DNA of 35,529 nt, taken from contig JAEESS010000022.1 of assembly GCA_016286445.1 (NCBI GenBank), forward strand, positions 1-35,529, given 5' to 3'. Origin of the DNA: Bacillota bacterium. Lineage in GTDB: Bacteria; Bacillota; Clostridia; Christensenellales; CAG-138. Positions within the stretch are counted from its first letter, which is position 1, and every line of letters starts with the position of its first letter. Positions 17,426 through 25,528 of the stretch are shown here, piece by piece. Below the pieces are notes generated by a model. It did not search any database. It saw only the letters and a list, made by a program, of their open reading frames with translations, and was not told the DNA's origin. Both the position numbers and the translations under genes were made by a program.

Positions 17426-18895
17426 ATGAAAGAAAGCAGAAAAAAGATATTTGCCCTTCTGTGCGCGGCGGCGCTGCTGTTTGCCGCATGCACGGGCGAT
17501 AAACAAAAAACGACGGATACGATCCGGACGGAAGCGGAAGAAACCGCTGCGGCGACGGTCGAAGAGGAGATCGTGATCGTACCGGATCCGACCTCTGCGG
17601 AGAACGGTCCGGTCGATCTCGACGATTACACCGGCTTCTATACGAACGACGGCGAGGACCTGATCGCGATCGAAAAGACCGCGGACGGGTACGCGATGTC
17701 GGTCGTGCTGTACCGGATCATTGGCATGGACGAGGGCGAGGTCTTTGCGTCCGAGGCGGGCGCCGTCTTCCGTTCCGTCGACCCCGAGGGCAATCCGATC
17801 ACGGTCACGTTTTATCGGGACGGGGAGCAGTACGCGCTGCGCGCGGACGAAAGCACCTGGGAATATCTCGCGCCGGGAACGGTCGTCTCCGGGTTTGAAC
17901 GGACAGAGGAACTGCCTTCTCCCACAGGCGAATACGGCGAGCAGACCGATTCGGAAGCTGTCGCCGAACAACCGCGCGGTCACTATACGTTTCAGCCCAA
18001 GGTCTGCCCTGTGTTTATGGAGGAGGTCTTCGGGAAGGATATGTGCGAGGCGTGGTTCAACCTTGTCGACGCGGTGCTGAAAGGCGAAAACACCTTTGCC
18101 TGCAAGGATCAGTATACCTATGACTGGATGATGGGGCAGTTCCGGGAGTATCTGCTGCCGATCCTTCCGGAGCTTATCGACTACGCATGGGATCGCGAGC
18201 ATTCCGTGATCGACGGCGTCGCGAGCTTTACATGGCTCGTCCCGCCCGAGGAGGCAAAGGCGCGGATCGAAGCGTTCGGAGAACAGATCGAAGGGATCCT
18301 GAACGAGGTCTTTTCGGATGATGATTCGGACTTTGAGAAGTGTCTTGCCCTGTATATTTACTTTTCCGACCATTATACATACGACTGGGATACCTATGAG
18401 AAAATGAGCGACGAGCCAGTGGACTATACCTCGTGCTATCGGTTCTTCCGGACCGGGATCGGCATCTGTCACGAGATCTCGTCGGCGTATTCCTATCTGC
18501 TGCTGCAGGCGGGCGTGCAGGCGACCACGATGAGCGGGAACCGCGCCTACGATGAAGCCGGGCATCAGTGGAGTTATGTGCGAATCGACGGGCATGAATA
18601 CCACATCGACCCGACCTATGTGCTCGGCACCGGCGGCGCGCTGCGGTACTTTATGATGACCGACGAAAAGCGCGAGGAAGAGGATTTCTACAAACCGGAG
18701 ACGTTCTATGCCGTGTCCCATTACGCGCAGGACCATCCGCATCCCGACTATGTTGCAAACGACGATACGTTCGCTCCGCTGTGGGAGCATATGTTTGAAT
18801 CGCTTGACCGCAGGAACCGGACCGTGATCTGCGCGCCGGAGGAGAACGATTACGGCGAGTGGGCGCATGTTACGTTCGACTATGCCGGGCATTGA
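17426..18895 (+). CDS. Lipoprotein with a transglutaminase-like cysteine protease domain
   Basis: 489 residues. Type II signal peptide with lipobox LFAAC (Cys22), then a Thr/Glu-rich linker, a beta-rich middle region (about 60-180) and a transglutaminase-like domain (about 300-420). The triad is visible as Cys348 in GIGICHEISSAYSYLL, His380 in AGHQWSYV and Asp395 in HIDPTY, the standard C-H-D order of this superfamily. Such domains in secreted bacterial proteins are usually peptidases or cross-linkers rather than true transglutaminases. The protein should be attached to the outer face of the membrane. It starts 26 bases after the glycoside hydrolase but appears to have its own promoter. Substrate unknown. 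Confidence 0.88.
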   Translation: MKESRKKIFALLCAAALLFAACTGDKQKTTDTIRTEAEETAAATVEEEIVIVPDPTSAENGPVDLDDYTGFYTNDGEDLIAIEKTADGYAMSVVLYRIIGMDEGEVFASEAGAVFRSVDPEGNPITVTFYRDGEQYALRADESTWEYLAPGTVVSGFERTEELPSPTGEYGEQTDSEAVAEQPRGHYTFQPKVCPVFMEEVFGKDMCEAWFNLVDAVLKGENTFACKDQYTYDWMMGQFREYLLPILPELIDYAWDREHSVIDGVASFTWLVPPEEAKARIEAFGEQIEGILNEVFSDDDSDFEKCLALYIYFSDHYTYDWDTYEKMSDEPVDYTSCYRFFRTGIGICHEISSAYSYLLLQAGVQATTMSGNRAYDEAGHQWSYVRIDGHEYHIDPTYVLGTGGALRYFMMTDEKREEEDFYKPETFYAVSHYAQDHPHPDYVANDDTFAPLWEHMFESLDRRNRTVICAPEENDYGEWAHVTFDYAGH

Positions 18896-18982
18896 ACCGG
18901 GATCCGTTCGGGCAGAACGCTTTGCGCTGCGGCGATGCGGAACGAGGGAGATCCTGCAAAACGGCAAAGGCAGGTGTAAGCA

Positions 18983-19657
18983 ATGAAACGGACGCCGATC
19001 GATGAACGGAAGCTTCCGGACTATACGCGCGGCGAGGAGATCATGAATATGGTCAGCCATATCGTCGGCGGCGCGATCGGGATCGCGGTGCTGGTGTTTG
19101 GCGTTCTGTTTTCGGCGCACAAGCGCGACGTGTGGGGCATCGTCAGCGTTTCCGTCTACGGCGCGGCGATGATCTGGCTCTATACGATGAGCAGCATCTA
19201 TCACGGGCTCCGACCCGGCCGCGGCAAAAAGGTGATGCAGGTGCTGGATCACTGCACGATCTACGCGCTGATCGCGGGGACCTATACGCCGATCCTGCTG
19301 GCGGGCATTCGTCCGCTGTATCCGGTGCTCGCGTGGGTCTGCTTCGGGCTTGAATGGGGACTTTTGGCACTCACGGTGACGCTGACCGCGATCGATCTGA
19401 AGAAATACAACGTGCTTTCGATGATCTGCTATATCTTTATGGGCTGGCTGATCATCTTTGCCGTACCGCAGACGGTCGAGGCGATGACGCTTCCGGGATT
19501 TTACTGGCTGCTTGCGGGCGGCGTCGCCTATACGGTCGGCGCGATCCTGTACGGCATCGGCAGCAAAAAGCATTGGTTCCACTCGATCTTTCATCTGTTC
19601 GTGCTGCTCGGCAGCATTCTGCAGGCGACGGCGATCCTTTTCTATGTACTGCGCTGA
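18983..19657 (+). CDS. trhA: TrhA / hemolysin III family (PAQR superfamily) membrane protein
   Basis: 224 residues with seven predicted membrane helices, the usual length of the family. Conserved polar residues are in place: EEIMNMVSHIVGG in helix 1, SSIYHG after helix 2, LDHCTIYALIAGTYTP in helix 3, and HSIFHLFVLLGS in the last helix; His and Asp residues here form the metal site of PAQR proteins. Bacterial members influence membrane-lipid and energy homeostasis; the hemolysin name is historical. The start ATG follows AGGTG at about 9 bases. It ends 40 bases before a bidirectional terminator shared with the convergent antiporter gene. Confidence 0.92.
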   Translation: MKRTPIDERKLPDYTRGEEIMNMVSHIVGGAIGIAVLVFGVLFSAHKRDVWGIVSVSVYGAAMIWLYTMSSIYHGLRPGRGKKVMQVLDHCTIYALIAGTYTPILLAGIRPLYPVLAWVCFGLEWGLLALTVTLTAIDLKKYNVLSMICYIFMGWLIIFAVPQTVEAMTLPGFYWLLAGGVAYTVGAILYGIGSKKHWFHSIFHLFVLLGSILQATAILFYVLR

Positions 19658-19696
19658 GGCGCGCAATTTTGCGAAGATCGCGGCGATTCACGAAAA

Positions 19697-19735
19697 AAAA
19701 CACCGGCATTGCGGAGAACCGCGCGCCGGTGTTTT
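19697..19735. terminator. Bidirectional terminator between trhA and the antiporter gene
   Basis: An 11-bp stem AAAACACCGGC / GCCGGTGTTTT with an inner GCGG/CCGC helix is flanked by eight A on one side and TTTTGTTG on the other, so it serves both converging genes. Confidence 0.85.
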
Positions 19736-19743
19736 GTTGTGCG

Positions 19744-21120
19744 TCAATTCTTTTTGGCGGCTTGTTTCTTTCGACGCTCGATGTTGCGCTGCGCCTGCTT
19801 TCTGCCCGCCTCCGAGACCGTATTCTTTCCTAAGGCTTCCTGGTACTTGCGGGCTCTTCGATCGTGTACATTTTCGCCGGACGGCTTGATGTCGCCCGCC
19901 TTGGTCAGCGCCCACTTGGTGAGCAGCGGACCTACGAGCTCATAGATCAGAACGCTGAACAGAATGATGTTCTTAATCAGGATACCGTCGGATGTTCCGA
20001 GCTTCGCCGCGGTCACACACATGCCGAGCGCAACGCCCGCCTGCGGCAGAAGCGTGATGCCGAGGTATTTTTTAACCGTCGGATCGCATTTCGACGCGGA
20101 GCAGCTCACATAGGCGCCGACATATTTGCCTGCCGAACGGGCAAGGATATAGACGATTCCGATCAGGATGACGGCGCCGCTCGACAGCACGCCGAGCTCC
20201 AGCTCTGCGCCGCTCAAAACAAAGAACAGCGCGAACAGCGGCGCGGTCCATTTGTTGGCGCGCTCCATCAGATCCTGCGCAAGCGGACAGATGTTGCAGA
20301 ACACCGTGCCGAGCATCATGCACACCAGAAGCGTCGAGAAGGAGATCCTGACGCGTCCGATCTCAAAGGAGATCATCGACAGCGCGACGGTGAGCACAAC
20401 AAAGGCGATGGTCAGGGAAAGACGGTTCGAGTTGGAGAAGAACGTACGTTCCAGCATCGTGAGGACCCATCCGAGGAAAGCGCCGAGCGCCAGCGACGCG
20501 ACGATCTCGATCAGCGGCTCGACCAGGATCCCGATGAGATCCGTCTGCCCGGTCACCATGGAGGTCGCGATCCCGAAGGAAACGGAGAACACCGCAAGCC
20601 CCACGGCGTCGTCCAGCGCGACGATCGGCAGCAGGATATCGGTCAGCTTGCCCTTCGCCTTGTACTGCCGTACGACCATCAGCGTTGCGGCAGGCGCGGT
20701 GGCGGATGCGATCGCACCGAGCGTGATCGCCGCTTCGACGGACAGCTTATCGGGCATCAGGAAATGGAGCGCAACGAGCAGCACGTCGACCAGAAGCGTT
20801 GCCGCCAGCGCCTGAAAGATACCGACGATGATCGCCTGTTTGCCGATCGTTTTGAGCTGCGAAAGCAAAAACTCATTGCCGATGGAAAACGCAATGAAGC
20901 CGAGCGCGGTATTCGTGATGACGGACATGCTCTCCACTTCCGCCGTGCTTGCAAACCCGACGCCCTCGATGCCAAGCCTGCCGAGGCAGTGCGGACCGAC
21001 GATGAGACCCGCGATCAGAAACGCCGTCACGTCCGGCAGATGCAGTTTCAGAAGTTTGAATAAACGCGTCATTAAAAGCCCGATCAAAAGCGCGAGCGCC
21101 GCCGCAAGCAATGTTCCCAT
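19744..21120 (-). CDS. Monovalent cation:proton antiporter (CPA2, Na_H_Exchanger domain)
   Basis: 458 residues with about 12 helices. The ATG at 21120 follows GGAGGAG on the minus strand; an upstream in-frame start (21162) is not supported. Family features: an early PDVTAFLIAGLIVGPHCLG, the central AIASATAPAATLMVVRQYK, and LDDAVGLAVFSV, matching the acidic-pair core helix region of CPA transporters. There is no C-terminal TrkA-N/RCK domain; instead there is a short basic tail (RKQAQRNIERRKKQAAKKN). The likely role is Na+/K+ or H+ homeostasis in the cytoplasmic membrane. It is the only large gene on the minus strand and has its own promoter (21151-21178). Confidence 0.92.
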   Translation of the reverse strand: MGTLLAAALALLIGLLMTRLFKLLKLHLPDVTAFLIAGLIVGPHCLGRLGIEGVGFASTAEVESMSVITNTALGFIAFSIGNEFLLSQLKTIGKQAIIVGIFQALAATLLVDVLLVALHFLMPDKLSVEAAITLGAIASATAPAATLMVVRQYKAKGKLTDILLPIVALDDAVGLAVFSVSFGIATSMVTGQTDLIGILVEPLIEIVASLALGAFLGWVLTMLERTFFSNSNRLSLTIAFVVLTVALSMISFEIGRVRISFSTLLVCMMLGTVFCNICPLAQDLMERANKWTAPLFALFFVLSGAELELGVLSSGAVILIGIVYILARSAGKYVGAYVSCSASKCDPTVKKYLGITLLPQAGVALGMCVTAAKLGTSDGILIKNIILFSVLIYELVGPLLTKWALTKAGDIKPSGENVHDRRARKYQEALGKNTVSEAGRKQAQRNIERRKKQAAKKN

Positions 21121-21150
21121 GATACTCCTCCGTTTCGTCAACAAGATTGT

Positions 21151-21178
21151 ATCATAGCACAAAGAAACAGAAAGTCAA
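21151..21178 (-). promoter_or_regulatory. Promoter of the antiporter gene
   Basis: On the minus strand TTGACT (21178-21173) and TATGAT (21156-21151) are 16 bases apart, about 30 bases before the start codon. A TACAAT just downstream is an alternative -10. Confidence 0.65.
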
Positions 21179-21223
21179 GAGGCGAAAACCGGAATCGGCG
21201 CCGCACGGATCCGGATTTTTGGA

Positions 21224-21252
21224 TTGCCACGAAAAGGAATAAGGTATATAAT
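21224..21252 (+). promoter_or_regulatory. Promoter of the VanX-like dipeptidase operon
   Basis: TTGCCA (21224-21229), 17 bases, and a consensus TATAAT (21247-21252). The leader is about 50 bases. Confidence 0.75.
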
Positions 21253-21310
21253 AAAAAAGATTCGGGAGGGTTTTCCTCCGGACAATTCACATCGATTCCG
21301 GGAGGTTCTT

Positions 21311-21964
21311 ATGGGCAGAAACGCATTGCCGACGGACGCGGGCGGGTTCGTGCTGCTCAGCGATTTTGTACCGCATATCGTGCAGGAGATCCGCTACTAT
21401 TCCACCTACAATTTCATCGGCGAGCGCATCGACGGCTACGAGGAGCCCGTCGCGCTTCTGACGCGGGAGGCGGCGCGCGCGCTGAAGGCGGTCAGCAACG
21501 AGATGATCGTGCAGGGATATCGGCTGAAGGTGTTCGACGCCTATCGCCCCGCGACGGCGGTGAAGCAGTTCATTCTTTGGGGCATCGAGGACACGGACGT
21601 CCGCATGAAGCCGTATTTTTATCCGGATCTGATGAAGCAGGACCTGTTCGCCGAGGGCTACATCGCCAAGCAATCGAGCCACAGCCGCGGCAGCGCGGTC
21701 GATCTGACGCTGCTCGACATGCGCACCGGCAAGGAGCTGGACATGGGCAGCCCGTTCGACCTGTTCAGCCCGCTGTCCCATCCGGACTGTCCGGACGTGA
21801 CCACGGAGCAGTATGAAAACCGGATGCTGCTGCAGCACGCGATGGTCCGGAACGGCTTTGCGCCGATCGACTGCGAGTGGTGGCACTTTGCGCTTCGGGA
21901 CGAGCCCTATCCCGACACCTATTTCACATTTCCCGTCAGCGCCGCCGTGCTCTCGGGCAGATGA
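21311..21964 (+). CDS. D-alanyl-D-alanine dipeptidase, VanX/DdpX family (peptidase M15D)
   Basis: 217 residues, no signal peptide, so cytoplasmic. Start ATG 21311 follows GGAGG. Zinc ligands and catalytic base fit VanX: His124 and Asp131 in SSHSRGSAVDLTL, Glu189 and His192 in EWWHF. Each is offset by the same eight residues from VanX His116, Asp123, Glu181 and His184, which makes the assignment firm. VanX hydrolyses D-Ala-D-Ala; DdpX-like members do this for nutrition or wall recycling. No vanH, vanA or vanRS genes lie beside it, so glycopeptide resistance is not implied. The stop overlaps an ATG (21961) of the next frame. Confidence 0.93.
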   Translation: MGRNALPTDAGGFVLLSDFVPHIVQEIRYYSTYNFIGERIDGYEEPVALLTREAARALKAVSNEMIVQGYRLKVFDAYRPATAVKQFILWGIEDTDVRMKPYFYPDLMKQDLFAEGYIAKQSSHSRGSAVDLTLLDMRTGKELDMGSPFDLFSPLSHPDCPDVTTEQYENRMLLQHAMVRNGFAPIDCEWWHFALRDEPYPDTYFTFPVSAAVLSGR

Positions 21965-22005
21965 ACGAAAAGCCCGGACCGATCCGAACGAAAGGAGACG
22001 CCGCC

Positions 22006-22434
22006 TTGACTTCCCAAAAGACTCAGAACGATCCGCAAGCGCTTTCCCCGCTTGCGCTGCGTCCGCATCACGGCATGTGCTTTCAATTCTATGAGGGAAA
22101 GGGCTACAGCGCGGAATTTACCGACCACATGGGCGGCGTGATCCGCGCGCTGAGCGAACGCCCGGATACGCCGGTGCGGCTGACGCTTTCGGCGGACGTC
22201 GTCTGCGAACGCTGCCCGAACAATGCGGACGGGATCTGTCAAAGCGCGGACAAGGTCACGCGCTACGACGCGGCAGTTCTGCGCGTCTGTCATCTTTGCG
22301 AAGGCGACGAACTCTCTTTTGCGGACTTTACGGCGCGGGTGAAGGAACACATCCTCGACGCGGGTCTGCGGCGCAGCGTCTGCGGCGACTGCGAATGGGA
22401 CGCGATCTGCGCAAAGCATCGGAGGGACCCATGA
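22006..22434 (+). CDS. DUF1284 cysteine-rich protein, copy 1
   Basis: 142 residues from TTG 22006 with AAAGGAG 8 bases upstream; ATG 21961, overlapping the dipeptidase stop as ATGA, is a possible alternative and would add 15 residues. Conserved features: LRPHHGMCFQFYEGKGYS, EFTDHM, VVCERCPNN, RYDAAVL and CGDCEWDAICAKHRR. The seven or more cysteines in pairs suggest an iron-sulfur or zinc site, as proposed for this uncharacterised family. The N-terminal extension is absent in copy 2 (33112-33501). The stop overlaps the next ATG as ATGA, indicating translational coupling with the P-loop protein. Function unknown. Confidence 0.88.
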   Translation: MTSQKTQNDPQALSPLALRPHHGMCFQFYEGKGYSAEFTDHMGGVIRALSERPDTPVRLTLSADVVCERCPNNADGICQSADKVTRYDAAVLRVCHLCEGDELSFADFTARVKEHILDAGLRRSVCGDCEWDAICAKHRRDP

Positions 22435-22958
22435 TCGTACTGATCACCGGCGCGTCGCACACGGGCAAGACCGTGCTCGCGCAGCGTCTTTTGGAAAAGA
22501 TGCAGATCCCGTATCTGTCGATCGACCATCTCAAGATGGGGCTGATTCGCAGCGGGCAGACCGACCTCACCCCCGAGGACGACGACGCGCTCACGCCGTA
22601 TCTCTGGCGGATCGTGCGTGAGATCATCAAGACCGCAATCGAAAACCGGCAGGACCTGATCGTCGAGGGCTGCTATGTGCCGTTCGACTGGCGGCGGGAC
22701 TTCGACGAGCCGTATCTTAAAGAGATTCGCTTTCTCTGCCTTGCCATGACGGACGCGTATATCGACGCGCACTTCGACGCGATCCTTTCGCACGCCTCAG
22801 ACGTCGAAGCGCGGCTCGACGATTCCTACTGCACCGTGGAAAAGCTGAAAGCCGACAACCGCGCCGTAGCCGAAGGCTTTTTGAGGGCGGGCGAAGCGGT
22901 CACAAGGATCGAAACGAACTGGGAAGCGGTGATCGAAGCGCTTCGGAACCGGTTCTGA
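22431..22958 (+). CDS. Small P-loop ATPase/kinase-like protein, copy 1
   Basis: 175 residues beginning MIVLITGASHTGKTVLAQ, with the Walker A loop GASHTGKT at 7-14. A later hydrophobic strand DLIVEGCYVPF with an acidic residue is typical of small-molecule kinases and zeta-toxin-like folds. The RRDF stretch could act as a lid. Family members are usually labelled only as AAA family ATPases. It is coupled to the DUF1284 gene by an ATGA overlap and has GGAGGG upstream. A second copy at 33498-34034 shows the pair travels together. The substrate is unknown; phosphorylation of a small molecule is inference. Confidence 0.85.
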   Translation: MIVLITGASHTGKTVLAQRLLEKMQIPYLSIDHLKMGLIRSGQTDLTPEDDDALTPYLWRIVREIIKTAIENRQDLIVEGCYVPFDWRRDFDEPYLKEIRFLCLAMTDAYIDAHFDAILSHASDVEARLDDSYCTVEKLKADNRAVAEGFLRAGEAVTRIETNWEAVIEALRNRF

Positions 22959-22998
22959 GATCGCCGGTGTTACGCAGGGGGGTCAGCGTTACATTTTG

Positions 22999-23027
22999 CT
23001 GTCAGGCAGACCGGCATATGGTAAACT
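22999..23027 (+). promoter_or_regulatory. Promoter of the GNAT operon
   Basis: CTGTCA (22999-23004), 17 bases, and TAAACT (23022-23027) with an extended -10 TGG. The whole arrangement, including the GGGAGGAATG that follows, recurs at 35465-35522. Confidence 0.6.
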
Positions 23028-23047
23028 GTTAATTCGGGAGGAATGTC

Positions 23048-23524
23048 ATGAGACTGGAACCGTTTCAAAAGGGCGACAGGGCGCTGTATGAAGCGCTTGT
23101 GTTCAACGAAGAAGCGATGCGCAAAAACTACGGCAGGACGTTTACAAAAGCGGAAGCGGAGCTGCTGTTTTCGGCGATGCTTGAGGCGAATGCAGCGGGA
23201 CTGTTCGGGTTTTACAAGGTCATCGTTCCCGCCGCGGACGGCGAAACGTATATCGGCATGGGCGCGCTGAATCCGAACGACGGCGCCTTTGAGATCGAAT
23301 ACATGCTGCTGCCCCGATACTGGAACCGCGGATACGGCACGGCGCTTGTCGAAACGCTCCTTTCCATGGCGAAGGCGTCCGATCTGCATCGAACGGTCGA
23401 GGCGATCACGGACCCCGACAATACCTATTCCAAGCGGATCCTGCAAAACGCGGGCTTTGCGCTTGTGAAGCGATACACAAACGAGGACGGCGACCCCGCG
23501 GAGCTGTACCGGAAGGAGCTGTGA
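23048..23524 (+). CDS. GNAT family N-acetyltransferase
   Basis: 158 residues, a complete single GNAT domain. Acetyl-CoA binding motif A is seen as YWNRGYGTALVETLL (R-x-x-G-x-G), preceded by the strand FEIEYMLLP, with a C-terminal DPDNTYSKRILQNAGF, the usual RimJ/RimL-like N-x-x-S-x-x-L-x-x-x-GF pattern. It transfers an acetyl group to an amine; members acetylate ribosomal proteins, drugs or metabolites, and the target is not readable. The start follows GGGAGG at 6 bases. It is the first gene of a four-gene run. The truncated gene at the window end begins with the same context and codons. Confidence 0.92.
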   Translation: MRLEPFQKGDRALYEALVFNEEAMRKNYGRTFTKAEAELLFSAMLEANAAGLFGFYKVIVPAADGETYIGMGALNPNDGAFEIEYMLLPRYWNRGYGTALVETLLSMAKASDLHRTVEAITDPDNTYSKRILQNAGFALVKRYTNEDGDPAELYRKEL

Positions 23525-23537
23525 AGGAGGAGAGCGC

Positions 23538-23945
23538 ATGAGATCCATCGAGGAATTGCTTGAGACGCCGTATCAAATCATCGATATTCTGCCGGAGCAG
23601 GTGAAAGCGGACAGCCCGGGACAGTTCTTTGCCGTCGAGCGATACTTTTTGGAGTCGTCGCGTCTCTCGACGGTCAAGCGGAAACACGCCGATCTCGTTC
23701 TGAAACTGAACTGCTATCGCGCCGTTTCGCTGGATGAAGAGACGGAACCAAACCCGAAGCCGGAGCGGATCGCGGAAGCGATCATGACACGTTACGTCTG
23801 CATTCGGATCGGCGACATGCTGATCACGTCCGCGCCGGATGATCTGTATCTCACGGTGTACAACGCGGATGAAGCGCTTCTGCGCCTTTTGCACACACTG
23901 TGTATCGGAGAAGGGCTGTATCTCTGGCAGCCGGAACAGGAGTAA
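23538..23945 (+). CDS. Conserved hypothetical protein, 135 residues
   Basis: A soluble acidic protein without signal peptide or membrane helix. The sequence has natural composition and an excellent GGAGGAG site before the ATG, 13 bases after the GNAT stop; the next gene starts 3 bases after its own stop. The first part (IEELLETPYQIIDILPEQV) resembles small clostridial proteins of unknown role found beside acetyltransferases, but I cannot name a domain. No catalytic motif is visible. Confidence 0.75.
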   Translation: MRSIEELLETPYQIIDILPEQVKADSPGQFFAVERYFLESSRLSTVKRKHADLVLKLNCYRAVSLDEETEPNPKPERIAEAIMTRYVCIRIGDMLITSAPDDLYLTVYNADEALLRLLHTLCIGEGLYLWQPEQE

Positions 23946-23948
23946 ACG

Positions 23949-24551
23949 ATGGCAAACCTGATCGTGGTATGCGGACCGCAGGCGGTCGGCAAGATGACGG
24001 TGGCGGAAGCGCTGCGCGACAAGCTCCGTTATAACATGATGATGAATCACGACAGCATTGAGCTCAGTGACAGCATCTTCGGCTTCGGCACGCCTGCGCA
24101 AAAGGCGCTGAGCAGCGCGATCCGCGAAAACGTGTTCGCGCTTGCGATACGGCACAACGTGGATCTGATCTTTACCTTCGTCTGTGCATTCGACGAGCCG
24201 GAAGATGTACAGTACCTCAAAAACCTCGAAGCGCAGTTTGCGCAAAGCGGCGGGCAGTTCTATTTCGTCGAGCTTTCCGCGGCGCTTGAAGCGCGGCTTG
24301 CCCGCAACGAGACGCCGCACCGCATGGAGCGGAAGCCCTCGAAGCGCAATACGGAATGGAGCAGGCGGGACATTCTGGAGACCGCGAAACGGTACCGGCT
24401 GAACACGGACGCGGGCGAAACGCTGTTTTATCATCATCTGAAGATCGACAACACAGACCTTTCTCCGGATGAGGTCGCCGACCGCGTGATCGCGGCGTTC
24501 GGGCTTGTGCCGAACGAAAAGGATGAAAAGGGATACCGCTTCGGCGTGTAA
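23949..24551 (+). CDS. P-loop kinase-like protein (AAA/zeta-toxin-like)
   Basis: 200 residues with Walker A GPQAVGKMT at about 9-17 and a strand LIFTFVCAFDEPEDVQYL typical of small-molecule kinases. A basic run later (RMERKPSKRNTEWSRRDI) could be the lid. It is similar in plan to the other P-loop proteins of this window but is not a close copy of them. It lies in the middle of the GNAT-methyltransferase operon. The role is unknown: modification of a small molecule or nucleic acid is possible, and a toxin role is less likely because no antitoxin gene is adjacent. Confidence 0.82.
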   Translation: MANLIVVCGPQAVGKMTVAEALRDKLRYNMMMNHDSIELSDSIFGFGTPAQKALSSAIRENVFALAIRHNVDLIFTFVCAFDEPEDVQYLKNLEAQFAQSGGQFYFVELSAALEARLARNETPHRMERKPSKRNTEWSRRDILETAKRYRLNTDAGETLFYHHLKIDNTDLSPDEVADRVIAAFGLVPNEKDEKGYRFGV

Positions 24552-24562
24552 AGGAGATAAAT

Positions 24563-25351
24563 ATGGAAAATCGGATCGACATCGTCGGCGGATTTTACGA
24601 GAAGTGCGACGAGGACGGAAGACTGCTCCGCTCGCGGCACGGGCAGCTGGAATATTATGTGACCATGCAGTATATCCATCGCTTTGCGAATAAAGGCGCA
24701 AGGGCGCTGGAGCTCGGCGCCGGCACGGGGCGATATTCGATCGCGCTTGCGAAGGAGGGCATGGACGTCACCGCCGTGGAGCTTGTTCAAAGCAATCTCG
24801 ATATCCTCAAAGAGCACGGAAAAGGGCTTGACAACCTGCATGCGTACCGGGGCGACGCGACGGATCTTTCGCGATTCCCAAACGACGCCTTCGATCTGAC
24901 GCTTGTGTTCGGACCGATGTATCACCTCTATGAGCCGGAGGATGTGCAAAAGGCAATCGACGAGGCGATCCGCGTCACAAAGCCGGGCGGCGTGCTGCTC
25001 TTTGCGTTCCTGTCCGTATACGGCATTCTGTACGCGAACTATTTCCGGAATAACTGGGCGGCGGGGCAGGAAGAAAACTTTACGGACGATCACCGCGTGC
25101 GGCATTTCAAGGAGCAGCTGTTCACCGGCTACGACATCACCGAGTTCGAGCGGATGTTTGCGGACAAGCCGGTCGAATACATCACGACCGTCGGCACGGA
25201 CGGCGCGCTGGAGACGATCGAGGGCCGCGCGGATTTTGCGATTTCGGATGCGGATTTTGCCGCGTTTCAAACATGGTATCTGCACTTTGCGGAGAAGCGC
25301 GAGCTTTTGGGCAGCACGAACCACCTGCTCTATATCTGCCGCAAACAATAA
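24563..25351 (+). CDS. Class I SAM-dependent methyltransferase
   Basis: 262 residues. The SAM-binding glycine loop is ALELGAGTGRYSIALAKEG, followed by the acidic end of strand 2 (VTAVEL) and DLTLVFGPMYHLYEPEDV, the usual motif of the Ubie/methyltransf_11 group. A C-terminal extension of about 110 residues probably covers the substrate pocket. AAAGGAG precedes the ATG. It is the last gene of the four-gene GNAT operon. The substrate is unknown. Confidence 0.9.
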   Translation: MENRIDIVGGFYEKCDEDGRLLRSRHGQLEYYVTMQYIHRFANKGARALELGAGTGRYSIALAKEGMDVTAVELVQSNLDILKEHGKGLDNLHAYRGDATDLSRFPNDAFDLTLVFGPMYHLYEPEDVQKAIDEAIRVTKPGGVLLFAFLSVYGILYANYFRNNWAAGQEENFTDDHRVRHFKEQLFTGYDITEFERMFADKPVEYITTVGTDGALETIEGRADFAISDADFAAFQTWYLHFAEKRELLGSTNHLLYICRKQ

Positions 25352-25422
25352 CAGCTTGAAAGCAGAAGCATCATCCGTGTTTACGAAAGATTGCGGCGCA
25401 ATCGGCATAGAAAACGCAGCAT

Positions 25423-25482
25423 TCATACTAACGGTATAGAAGAAACAGTCATATTAGTATGAGCTGTGTGTGTACACAGCTC
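25423..25482 (+). promoter_or_regulatory. Two inverted repeats upstream of the XRE-TPR regulator
   Basis: TCATACTAA (25423-25431) pairs with TTAGTATGA (25454-25462), and GAGCTGTGT (25461-25469) pairs with ACACAGCTC (25474-25482), a 9-bp stem with a GTGT loop that overlaps the -35 box. They are candidates for autoregulatory operators or for a terminator of the preceding operon. Confidence 0.45.
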
Positions 25483-25499
25483 TATTTCTATGATACAAT
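25471..25499 (+). promoter_or_regulatory. Promoter of the XRE-TPR regulator operon
   Basis: TGTACA (25471-25476), 17 bases, and TACAAT (25494-25499) with an extended -10 TGA. The leader to the ATG is about 23 bases. Confidence 0.6.
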
Positions 25500-25528
25500 G
25501 TATGTATCAAGCAGGAGAGGTCAGTCGT

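Noticed and set aside
17258..19666. An 802-residue open frame on the minus strand opposite the transglutaminase-like lipoprotein and trhA
   Set aside because: It is rich in Arg, His and Asp, has no recognisable motif, and lies wholly opposite two well-supported genes; it is a shadow of their codon bias. The same holds for the long minus-strand frames at 998-2308, 3176-4306, 15598-17403, 23406-24701, 25454-26773 and 33384-34613.
21311..21964. Vancomycin resistance gene cluster
   Set aside because: Only the VanX-like dipeptidase is present; no ligase, dehydrogenase or two-component genes are nearby.
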